Assembly (NCBI GenBank): GCA_950097015.1
Contig: CATNEN010000005.1
Coordinates: 806,001-870,000, forward strand
Reading direction: 5' to 3'
Length of the DNA: 64,000 bases
Source of the DNA: Macrostomum hystrix
Taxonomy: Eukaryota > Platyhelminthes > Macrostomidae
Made by a program: the position numbers and the translations under genes. Of this stretch, positions 32,201 through 44,200 are shown piece by piece (within the stretch, counting starts at the first letter, position 1; every line of letters begins with the position of its first letter). The notes under the pieces are model-generated. The model had not been told where the DNA came from. It ran no database searches and saw only the letters and a list, made by a program, of their open reading frames with translations.

Positions 32201-35200
32201 TCAGTTCATAGATTATCCCCTTCGTACAATGATTATCCCCTCAGTTTAAAGATTATCCTCTCAGATTAAAGATTATCCCCTCAGTCTAAATATTATCCTC
32301 TCAGTTTGAAGATTATCCACTCAGTTAAAAGATTATCCTCTCAGATTAAAGATTATCTCCTCAGTACAATGATTATCCCCTCAGTTTAAAGATTATCCTC
32401 TCAGATTAAAGATTATCTCCTCAGTACAATGATTATCCCCTCAGTTTAAAGATTATCCTCTCAGATTAAAGATTATCCCCTCAGTCTAAAGATTATCCTC
32501 TCAGATTAAAGATTATCCCCTCAGTCTAAAGATTATCCTCTCAGATTAAAGATTATCCTCTCAGATTAAAGATTATCCCCTCAGTCTAAAGATTATCCTC
32601 TCAGTTTGAAGATTATCCACTCAGTTAAATGATTATCCTCTCAGATTAATGATTATCCCCTCAGTTCAATGATTATCCCCTCAGTTACAATGATTATCCC
32701 CTCAGTTCAATGATTATCCCCTCAGTACAATGATTAACCTCTCAGTACAATGATTATCCCCTCAGTACAATGATTATCCTCTCAGTTTAAATGTTTTCCC
32801 CATGAATGTGAATGTTCCCCTCATTTTTATTGTCCTCCCATCAAGTGATTGAGTTTTATACCCTTAGAAATCGGAATAGTTTCCACAATATCTACTACCG
32901 TTTCTTATCGTCCACTTTAGTCGATGTGCACTACTGTTAGTAGAGTTATGCGAAAGTAATTTCTTATTTGTATTTCAAGGGGTACTAATTCATGTTGGCA
33001 TCGTTGAAGCACCTGTATAGCATTTTAATTGTCTAAATAGTGAACAAATTTAGTTAAAATCAGATTCAGCTTCCTAAATTTTACGCTGCTTATCAATCAT
33101 TCATAAAGACACTAAATTATGCATTTAAAAATAAAAGTGCAAATCTTTGACGCCTAAGCATTTTTGTCCAGAATGGTGATTGCTCGTATCTTAAGTACTT
33201 ACCCGAAAACAGATGCACGCCAAGGCTGGCCAGGATAAACAAACTTTCAACAACGTAAAAAAAAATTCAATTTCTTTAACAAAGCAGTTGCCTAAAACTG
33301 CCCAGTTTCAGCCATTTTTGTCCTTCATGCCTTGTAATCCTGAAATCTTCAAATCCCGACAACTCCGAATCCTGAAATCTTCAAATCCCGACAGCTCCGA
33401 ATCCCGAAATCTTCAAATCCCGACAACTCCGAATCCCGAAATCTTCAAATCCCGACAACTCCGAATCCCGAAATCTTCAAATCCCGACAACTCCGAATCC
33501 TGAAATCTTCAAATCCCGACAACTCCGAATCCTGAAATCTTCAAATCCCGACAACTCCGAATCCTGAAATCTTCAAATCCCGACAACTCCGAATCCTGAA
33601 ATCTTCAAATCCCGACAACTCCGAATCCTGAAATCTTCAAATCCCGACAACTCCGAATCCAGAAATCTCTGAATCCTGAAATCTTCAAATCCCGACAACT
33701 CCGAATCCTGAAATCTTCAAATCCCGACAGCTCCGAATCCCGAAATCTTCAAATCCCGACAGCTCTTAGTCGCGAATTCCTTTATCTGTGAATTCTGTCA
33801 AACTGTCCTAATTTCGCAACATCCAGGTACAAATCTACTGCCCAGTGACTGGCATTGAGCAAACCTTTGTTTGCAAGGAGTGGCTAGACACCAAAGACGG
33901 CTGTGACCGGACACTGCTCGAGGACAAAGCACTCAGAAAGATACGATCCATTCGTAAGTGAACAGTGCATGTTTTTGCATGTTGCTGAAGCTCTTGTTGC
34001 TTAATAAAAAGTGCACGAGTAACTCAGTTACTTTTTTAAACTGGTGCTTGTTCTTCTGCTGAAGTTGTTAGTGCTGCTGAAGTTTGTGCGGATTAGAAAA
34101 CAGAAAATTTGAGTACAAAATTCTGATACTTGGCATTCCGCATTTCTATTCGTTTCAGAGGGTAAGTGCGAATTTTGCAGAAGCATTAATTTTCCATCTG
34201 TAGCCATCTACTAGGGGTGTCCCAAAAGTCCGTGTCCCAAACTTTTTTTTATTCTGAATTTAACAGTCTGAAAGAAAATTATCTTCCAGTGAAAATGACT
34301 TGCTGGACACTATCTGAGACAAAATAATGCCAGGATTGACCATAGACAGCGTGCAGATATTGGTGTATTATTGCACGCTGTCTATGGTAAATGTCCAAAC
34401 CATTCTTCAATGTGATAGAAGCACGGCTACAAAGATAGCTGCGCCTATCTCTCCATTGACATATAACCAAGTGTGCGTAAACGTCTCAAGCTCGTGTATA
34501 GTTTATGGCCCAAAGGCCATCAAAGAAATAAATTGAAGTGTGCAGTAAATTCCGCAACTGTGCGGTAAATGTAGTACCACTTGATCTCCGTGCCATCCCT
34601 CTTCTGAGCTACTATGCAGTAAATCCCAGACGGTATTGTCTATGGGCCGAAGGAGCTGGTCTTGCGCACACACACTTGGTCATAAATCAATGCGCGCACT
34701 CGTGCCATAGACTATTTACGCACTAGGAAGCCTAGCATAAATCTACCATTACTGAGGTTCCACACATCTTTCAACAGATCGATAATGTTGGTAACTTCTG
34801 CTGACGGCAATTTGTAGAATTAGTGCAGGAGTGGGGACTAGAAGTTAGATATTTCGAGAATGCCAATAATTTATGAATTAACAGCAAGTCATTTTTACGG
34901 GCAGATAGTTTTCTTTTAAACTGCTACATTAAGAATATTTCGGATTGGCCGGAGGCACCTAGAATTTAAAATGTCCACGGACTTTTGGGACACCACTCTT
35001 ATTAGCCTCGTGCTCATGTCTCTTGTTGTTGTCTGTGCTGTTTTTTAATATTATTCAATTTGTTATATCTTAGATTGATAAATGATTTGGAATTTGGTAT
35101 TTGGTCCGATGTAGAGTATTAGATGAATGCAAAAAGTAACTTTTTATCCAGTTTTGTTCGGATTTTTTGAATCTAGACAAATGCACCGGAATCACAAGCA

Positions 35201-38200
35201 GAAAGCAGCTAGAGACGATTCTGGAATCTAAATAAAATCACAGCGGGTTGCCGGAATCGCAATTCTAGGATACTAGATGAAATCGCAGCAGGATAGTAGT
35301 TGGAATCGAAGCAGGATACTAGATGGAACCGCAGCAGGATAGTGATTGGAATCGCAGCAGAAGAATATAAAGAATGGAATCGCAGCAGGATAGTAGTTGG
35401 AATCGCAGCAGGATAGTAGTTAGAATCGCAGCAGGATAGTAGTTGGAATCGCAGCAGGATAGTAGTTGGAATCGCAGCAGGAGAATATAAAGAATGGAAT
35501 CGCAGCAGGATAGTAGTTGGAATCGCAGCAGTAGATTATAAAGAATGGAATCGCAGCAGGATAGTAGTTGGAATCGCAGCAGGAGAATATAAAGAATGGA
35601 ATCGCAGCAGGATAGTAGTTGGAATCGCAGCAGGAGAATATAAAGAATGGAATCGCAGCAGGATAGTAGTTGGAATCGCAGCAGGAGAATATAAAGAATG
35701 GAATCGCAGCAGGATAGTAGTTGGAATCGCAGCAGGATAGTAGTTGGAATAGCAGCAGGAGAATATAAAGAATGGAATCGCAGCAGGATAGTAGTTGGAA
35801 TCGCAGCAGGATAGTAGTTGGAATCGCAGCAGGAGAATATAAAGAATGGAATCGCAGCAGGATAGTAGTTGGAATCGCAGCAGGAGAATATAAAGAATGG
35901 AATCGCAGCAGGATAGTAGTTGGAATCGCAGCAGGAGAATATAAAGAATGGAATCGCAGCAGGATAGTAGTTGGAATCGCAGCAGGATAGTAGTTGGAAT
36001 CGCAGCAGGAGAATATAAAGAATGGAATCGCAGCAGGATAGTAGTTGGAATCGCAGCAGGAGAATATAAAGAATGGAATCGCAGCAGGATAGTAGTTGGA
36101 ATCGCAGCAGGAGAATATAAAGAATGGAATCGCAGCAGGATAGTAGTTGGAATCGCAGCAGGAGAATATAAAGAATGGAATCGCAGCAGGATAGTAGTTG
36201 GAATCGCAGCAGGAGAATATAAAGAATGGAATCGCAGCAGGATAGTAGTTGGAATCGCAGCAGGAGAATATAAAGAATGGAATCGCAGCAGGATAGTAGT
36301 TGGAATCGCAGCAGGAGAATATAAAGAATGGAATCGCAGCAGGATAGTAGTTGGAATCGCAGCAGAAGAATATGAAGAATCGAAGCCAGAGCCTATGTTT
36401 AATCGTGGCAGATTGCTAAACTCCAGTCCGGAATCGCGGCAAAGAACATTAGCCTGATAGCATTGTAGCCTATTAATTAGCTACCTGTTGTACTAAACTC
36501 ACCCGTATGACATAGCTTCAATGTTACTCTTAGGTATTTTGCTTTCTAAGTAGTTAAAATATTACTCAGAAGTTGCAAGATGCTGTTTCTAAATATCATA
36601 TTTATTTTTTCTGTTGTAATTAGCTTGTAGTTTTCCAGCATGGTCCAATTTGCAACAAAGTGTCTGGTGAGAACTGCTGGTATTCAGTGAAAATAACATT
36701 GCTTTGAAAAAATGTTTCAGACAATGAATCACCTGCTGCAGAGGCTGACGATGAGATTGGTACAATTTTTATGTTAAACTCACAAGTTGATGATAAGTTC
36801 ATTGACCTAAAAAATCGCAGTGTTTCCCAAATGAAGCATCTACAGTATAAAATTAGATCCGTTGTTGTGCAAGTGTCTGAATATTTGCACTTTGAGTCAA
36901 ATAAATTTCACTGTCGTTGTTTTTTACGTTAATTTACCTCTCAATCAAAATGACACGTTCTGTTTCTAAGCGATCAAGACCCCGCTTCTTGAATTATGAC
37001 ATTTTTGGGCTGGCTATCGAAGAAAATTGTAGAAATGCTAATTTTATTTGATTGTACTTTTAATGTTGTTTCCATCAACTATACTAAAAATGACAAGTGT
37101 GTAAAGTAGCATGAATTAGCATAAATTATTGAGGGGAGAGAATAAATTGTCGAAGGGATAAAATGTATTGTAACGGGGGGAGCATGAATTATTAGGGGGT
37201 AGCATGTATTAACGGAGGGGAGCATGAATTAACGAGAGGAAAGCATGACTTATCAAAGGGGTTGCATGAATTGTCGAGGGGAAGCATGAATTATCAAGGG
37301 GTTAGTATGAATTATCGAGGGGTTAGCATGAATTATCGAGGGGTTAGCATGAATTATCGAGGGGTTAGTATGAATTATCGAGGGGTTAGTATGAATTATC
37401 GAGGGGTTAGCATGACTTATCGAGGGGTTAGTATGAATTATCGAGGGGTTAGTATGAATTATCGAGGGGTTAGCATGAATTATCAAGGGGTTAGCATGAA
37501 TTGTCGAGGGGTTAGCATGAATTATCGAGGGGTTAGCATGAATTATCGAGGGGTTAGCATGAATTATCGAGGGGTTAGTATGAATTATCGAGGGGTTAGT
37601 ATGAATTATCGAGGGGTTAGCATGACTTATCGAGGGGAAGCATGACTTATCGAGTGGTTAGCATGAATTATCGAGGGGAAGCATGACTTATCGAGTGGTT
37701 AGCATGAATTATCGAGTGGTTAGCATGAATTATCTAGGGGTTAGCATGAATTATCGAGGGGTTAGCATGAATTATCGAGGGGTTAGTATGAATTATCGAG
37801 GGGTTAGCATGACTTATCGAGGGGAAGCATGACTTATCGAGGGGTTAGCATGACTTATCGAGGGGTTAGCATGACTTATCGAGTGGTTAGCATGACTTAT
37901 CGAGTGGTTAGCATGACTTATCGAGTGGTTAGCATGAATTATCGAGGGGTTAGCATGACTTATCGAGTGGTTAGCATGACTTATCGAGTGGTTAGCATGA
38001 ATTATCGAGGGGTTAGCATGACTTATCGAGTGGTTAGCATTGTAAGACGCTGGTTTGTCAGGTAGCATGCACACAAAACGCGAAGAGCCATACCGGCTCG
38101 CTGGCACTATTATATTTGGCCAGAAACACTGGGTGGGCGTACCCACCCCCCAATCACGCCACGCAAGCACGCACGCAGGCGTGTACGCTCTACCCCCCGC

Positions 38201-41200
38201 AGTGTACACTGCGGGCCGCGAACTCTAAGCTGCTTACACTACTTTCCCCCTAGAAGCAGTTCCGTCAAGCAAAGCCAGCCATGTAAAAGTCAGGAGGCCG
38301 GCGTTCTCTCGCCGAGCGTCGGAGAGCCTCGGCCGGCTCGGGCGGGGCCGCCGGCGGATCATCGGGCTGCACGTTTTGGTCCGGTTCCGGCCAGCCGACC
38401 ACCGCATCGCCACCCGGGTCAGCCGCTGGACTGGGCGGTCGCACGGCGAGGCCGTTGGCGTTCGTGTCGGCATCGGCGGCAGCAGGCAGCTCCAGCGACG
38501 GCCGCCGCTGAATGAAGAGTCGGAGCCGGTCGTGGTGCACCACCAGCTTGCGCCGGCGGCCTGCCTGGTCCTGGATGCGGTAGTTCACCTCGCCGAGGCG
38601 CCGCAGGATCCGATACGGCCCCTTCCATTTGTCGCTGAGGCACCGCGTCTGGCCGCGCTTGACGACGGAGTTGCGCAGCATTACCAGCTGGCCCTCTTCA
38701 AACGGCACGAATCTGGCACCCTGGTTGACTCGCTGGTTGCGCGCCGCCTGGGCGTCCCGCAGCCGGCCGTGCACCGCGTCAAAGGCGCCCTGCAGGTTCG
38801 CTTGCGTCTGCTGCAGAAAGTCGTGCGGGCTGCCGCTCGCCGCCTTGTCGCCGTCCACCAGCCAGCTGTCGAGCGCCAGCCGCGGCGGCCAGCCATGCAG
38901 GACCTGGTACGGGCTGAGGCCGGTGGTGCTGTGCACAGAGGTGTTATAGGCCCAGGTAACGTAGTGCAGCTTCCGGTCCCAGTCCTGCTGGCTCTCCGAC
39001 ACGACCGTCGCCAGCATGTCGCCCAGTGTCCGGTTGCCGCGCTCCACGACGCCGTTGCCGCTTGGGTGGAATGGCGATGTGCGAGTTTTCTCGATGCCCA
39101 GCTGCTCGCAGAGCCGGACGAAGACGTCGCTCTCAAACTGCCGTCCTTGGTCGCTGTGCAGCACTTGTGGGGCACCGTGCCGCAGCACAACGGCTCTGAG
39201 CAGCGCATCCGCCACCGTCACGGCGTCGATCGTCGCCAGCGCCGATGTCTCCATCCACTTGGAGAAGGTGTCGCACATGCTGAGGATGTAGGCGTTGCCG
39301 TCTGTCGTGCGCGGCAGCGGGCCTTTAATATCGATCTGCACCTGCTGCCAAGGCGCTGTCGGCTGGCCTGTCGTCTGCAGCGGTGCCCGCTGCGGTCTGG
39401 TCGGACTCTTCTTGGTTAGGCAGGCGGCGCAGCTCGCCACCCAGTTCTCCACGTCCCGCCGCAGGCCCGGCCACCAGCAGCGCTCCGCCAGCCTCGCCAC
39501 CGTCCTGTCAACACCGAGGTGGGCGCTCTGGTCGCTGGAATGCGCCTCCTGCAGGAAGTGCGGCCGCAGGTGGCTGGGAATGACCGGCTTGCCGTGGAAC
39601 AGCAGGACGCCCGCCGTACTTATTGATGCCCCGTCCAGCAGCTCGCGAACCTGCGCCGCCCAGGTGTCAGACAGATTGTCGATTCCTGTCGCTAGCGCAT
39701 GGAACGCCTTGCTCAGTAGCGTGTCCTGCCGCTGCTCCTCATGCAGGCGCGCGGCCTCCCAGCGGGGCTGCAGGCGCGTGCCGGCCACCCGGCTCAGTGC
39801 GTCCGGCACAACGTTCTCCCGGCCTGGCCGGTACAGCAGCGAGAAGGAGAACTGCTGCAGCGTAGACAGCCACCGCGCCAGCCTGCCTTCCGGGTCCTTG
39901 GTCGCCAGCAGTCCCTGAAGCGGCCGATGGTCGGAGTAGACGGTGAAGCTGGGAACACTGAGCAAGTACGTTCTGAAGTGCTTCAAGCTCCACACCAGCG
40001 CCAGCAGCTCCCGGTCTGTCGCCGAGTAATTTCGCTCCGCCTTGTTGAGCGTGCGCGATGCGAAAGCCACAGGCAGCTCAGCGTCCCCGTGCAACTGGCT
40101 GAGCACGGCGCCCACTGCGAACTGGCTGCTGTCGCAGCTCAAAACGAACTGCTTGCTGAAGTCGGGCAGCCGCAGCACCGGGGCAGTCGTCAACTTGTCC
40201 TTCAGCTCGTTGAACGCCCGCTCGCAACTGCTGCTCCATCTAAAGTCTCTCGCTGTCTGGCTGACGTCGTGCAGCACCCTCGCAGTCTGGCTGAAGTCCT
40301 GGATGAAGCGGCGATAGAAGCCTAGCATGCCGAGGAACCGCTTCACCTCCTCTGCTGTCGTCGGGCTGGGCATGCTGCGGATGGCGTCCACCTTGCTCGG
40401 GTCTGGCGCGATGCCCTGCTCGCTGACCCGGTGCCCCAGGTACAGCACCTGGCGGTGGCCGAAGACACTCTTTGCCCTGTGCAGCTTGAGCCCGGCCCCT
40501 CTAAGCCGCTGAAGGACCTGTGCTAGCCGCGCCAGATGCTCGTTGAAGGTTCTGCTGAAGACGATGATGTCGTCGATGTAGGTCAGCACCACCTCCCAGG
40601 ATAAGCCGGACATGACGAGCTCCATAAGGCGCTGAAATGTCGCTGGGGCGTTGCACATCCCGAAGCCCATCTTGCGGAACTGCATCAGAAGGCAGTCTTT
40701 GGCCGGTCTTCCTCTGCCACCTCCACCTGGTGATAACCCTGCCGGCAATCGATGGTGGAGAACCAGGAACAGCCGACCAGTGCGTCCATGGCTTGCTGCA
40801 GATGCGGCAGCGGGTAGGCGTCCTTGACTGTGCAGGCGTTCAGCTGTCGCCAGTCGGTGCAGAGCCTGATGTCGCCGTTCTTCTTGCGCACAACCAGGAG
40901 GTTGCTGGCCCAAGGAGACATGGACGGCTCGATGATGCCGCTGTCCAGCATCTGGCCGATCTTCTTGTCTACCTGGTCCCGCACGGACAGAGGCAGACGT
41001 CGCTGAACCTGCCTGTGCGGCCGCGTTCCGGGCTCCAGATCTATCCTGTGCTGCAGCAGCTCCGTGTTGCCCAGGTCGTACTCGTGCCTTGCGAAAAGGT
41101 CCTCGTTTTGCTCCAGCAGCTGGCGCAGCTTCTCCGCATCCGCCTCGGACAGCTCCGGGTTGATGTTCCAGCCGAGGGGGTCCTCCTGGAAATAGTCGCT

Positions 41201-44200
41201 CCTCCCCCCGGCCATCGCACCCTCGAACGTCCCGACGGCTTTATTGGCGTACAGAAGCACGGGCTCCTCGGCCAGGTTGCACATCTTGACGGGGATTCGG
41301 CCGTCGTCCGAGATAGTCAGCACGCGCGCCGAAAGCACCGCCGTGGCTGCTACGAAGTCCTCGCAGGGCTTGAACACCCCCTGCTCTCGGCTGGAGTCCA
41401 CCCGGAGCCATACGACCTTCTCGCTCCGCGCCGGCAGCTCCGTGTTGACCGCCACGCGCGCCACCAGAACGCTTGGCACCAGGCGGCAACTGGCCCGCGG
41501 CTGCTCGCTGCTGAAAGCCACCGTATCGCTGTCGAACCGGACGACGCCTTCCTTCATGTCGATGGTCACCGTCTGCGACACCCGGCCGATGAAGTCCATG
41601 CCGAGAATCAGTCTAGGCTGGATGCCGTCCACCACGGTAAAACTGTGCCGCGCTCGAATCGCGCTGCCGATCGCAACCTCCGCCGTCGTCAGGCCAAGGC
41701 AGCGCAGCCGCGAGCCGTCGACAGAGGTCGGCATGACGCTGATGTCGCTGCAGTCGAGCCGGCAGTCAAGCTTGTCGTACAGCGACTTGTCCATCAGCGA
41801 AATCTGCGCGCCCGTGTCCAGCAGGGCGGGCGAGCTGTGCCTGCCGAAACGCACTGGCACAAAGATGGACGACGCTGATCTGTGGGCCCCTTGAGAGGGG
41901 GTCGGCGCTGGCCCCAGGCTGCCGACCCTCAGCAGTTTCCCTGCGGCTGTGCAGCTGGTGTCGGGCAGACCGCCGCCGTGTGCCCCTTGCCTGAGCACCT
42001 GCTGCAGCGGGCTCCTGCCGCTCTCGGGCACTGCCTCGCGATGTGGCCAACTTCCCCGCAGCTGAAGCACTTGATGGCCCTTTGACGGCTTTCCTTGCCT
42101 GCGGCTCCCGTTCGCACACCTGCAGCCAGCTGCTGAACCTGCTGCTCCAGACGGCTGATCCGACTGTCCTCCGCCGTCACGGCTGCTGACGTCGCTGATG
42201 ACTGGCGACTCACCAACTCAATGCGGGCCGCTCGGTCAATCAGGACTGTCAACGGACAGGAGTCCGCGTCCTGGTCTTTGAGCAGCGTATCTCTTACAGC
42301 TGCTGGGAGGAGGCGCATCAAGCGGAACTTCACGTCCTTCTCCCTGGCGTCCACAGAGTCGTCTGGCCGAGCCCGGAGGTGCAGCAGCTTGAGGTTGTAC
42401 GCCAGCTCTCTCAAAGACTCATTTGGCCGACGTTTGCGTTCCTCAAACTCCTCCATCGCCCGGTAGCTGCTCAGGCTGTCGCCGAAGTGCCCGATGAGCT
42501 CCACCTTAAGCTGCTCGTAGCTCACTTTCTTTTCGTCTGGAAGTTCCCACACAAAGATCTGTGCCTCTCCAGACAGCAGCAGCTTCAACTTCTTCGCCTT
42601 CTTCTTATCGTCCCAGTCGCTGTCATCGGCGAAGTCTTCAAACATGCTTAGCCACATTCTGACATTTGAGTCACTGCCGGCGCCGCTGAACTTTTGCGGC
42701 AGTAAAGATTCTTGCTTAGTCATGCTGAGACCGCTGCCACCAGTGTAAGACGCTGGTTTGTCAGGTAGCATGCACACAAAACGCGAAGAGCCATACCGGC
42801 TCGCTGGCACTATTATATTTGGCCAGAAACACTGGGTGGGCGTACCCACCCCCCAATCACGCCACGCAAGCACGCACGCAGGCGTGTACGCTCTACCCCC
42901 CGCAGTGTACACTGCGGGCCGCGAACTCTAAGCTGCTTACAGCATGAATTATCGAGGGGTTAGCATGACTTATCGAGTGGTTAGCATGACTTATCGAGTG
43001 GTTAGCATGAATTATCGAGGGGTTAGCATGACTTATCGAGTGGTTAGCATGAATTATCGAGGGGTTAGCATGACTTATCGAGTGGTTAGCATGACTTATC
43101 GAGTGGTTAGCATGACTTATCGAGGTTAGCATGAATTATCGAGGGGTTAGCATGACTTATCGAGTGGTTAGCATGAATTATCGAGTGGTTAGCATGACTT
43201 ATCGAGGGGAAGCATGACTTATCGAGGGGAAGCATGACTTATCGAGGGGAAGCATGACTTATCGAGTGGTTAGCATGAATTATCGAGTGGTTAGCATGAA
43301 TTATCGAGTGGTTAGCATGAATTATCGAGTGGTTAGCATGAATTATCGAGTGGTTAGCATGACTTATCGAGGGGAAGCATGACTTATCGAGGGGAAGCAT
43401 GACTTATCGAGGGGAAGCATGAATTATCGAGGGGAAGCATGACTTATCGAGGGGAAGCATGAATTATCGAGTGGTTAGCATGAATTATCGAGTGGTTAGC
43501 ATGAATTATCGAGTGGTTAGCATGACTTATCGAGGGGAAGCATGACTTATCGAGTGGTTAGCATGAATTATCGAGTGGTTAGCATGAATTATCGAGTGGT
43601 TAGCATGAATTATCGAGTGGTTAGCATGAATTATCGAGTGGTTAGCATGAATTATCGAGTGGTTAGCATGAATTATCGAGTGGTTAGCATGAATTATCGA
43701 GTGGTTAGCATGACTTATCGAGGGGAAGCATGACTTATCGAGGGGAAGCATGAATTATCGAGGGGAAGCATGACTTATCAAGGGGAAGCATGACTTATCG
43801 AGTGGTTAGCATGAATTATCGAGTGGTTAGCATGAATTATCGAGGGGTTAGCATGAATTTTCGAGTGGTTAGCATGAATTATCGAGGGGAAGCATGAATT
43901 ATCTGGGAGTGCCAAGCTTCGTCAAGGGATATATCAAAGGGGTAGTATGATTTATCGGGGAGATATCAAGAAAAGATAAGCGTAGTATTTAAGCTGCATA
44001 TGTTTAATTTTTCCTTTTTAGGGCTGTGAAGCGTGATTTTTCCGCCAAATAAGTGGGTTTTGGTTGCTAGTCCTATGAACTAAATGTAAAACGTCAGTTT
44101 GTTTTACAACCTTAGGGTACATGCTTGCAAATTTTAGGATTGCATTTAAAATGCAATCCGGTTACGCTTTAACTCGTAGGCATGATGAGCTATATTGTGA

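Larger units (their letters stand above)
38041..42941 (-). mobile_element. Ty3/gypsy LTR retrotransposon, 4901 bp
   Basis: Two 198-bp LTRs (38041-38238 and 42744-42941) that I read as identical, beginning TGTAAG and ending CTTACA. They are flanked by a 4-bp target duplication GCAT (38037-38040 and 42942-42945), a word taken from the minisatellite unit. Transcription is on the minus strand: gag, then pol with protease, RT, RNase H and integrase in the Ty3/gypsy order. Identical LTRs mean a very recent insertion. Pol is broken in the RT domain, so this copy is not autonomous as read. Confidence 0.95.

Noticed and set aside
35772-36457. Open frames with the 17-residue repeat WNRSRIVVGIAAGEYKE
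   Set aside because: The 51-bp higher-order repeat is divisible by three, which explains the frame; it is inside intron 5.
40685-40913. Programmed ribosomal frameshift between the two parts of pol
   Set aside because: The break falls inside the RT core and residues expected between the flanking motifs are missing, which fits a deletion better than a frameshift site.
38376-42085. Plus-strand open frames of up to 413 residues across the gypsy element
   Set aside because: GC-rich antisense shadows of gag and pol; no domains.
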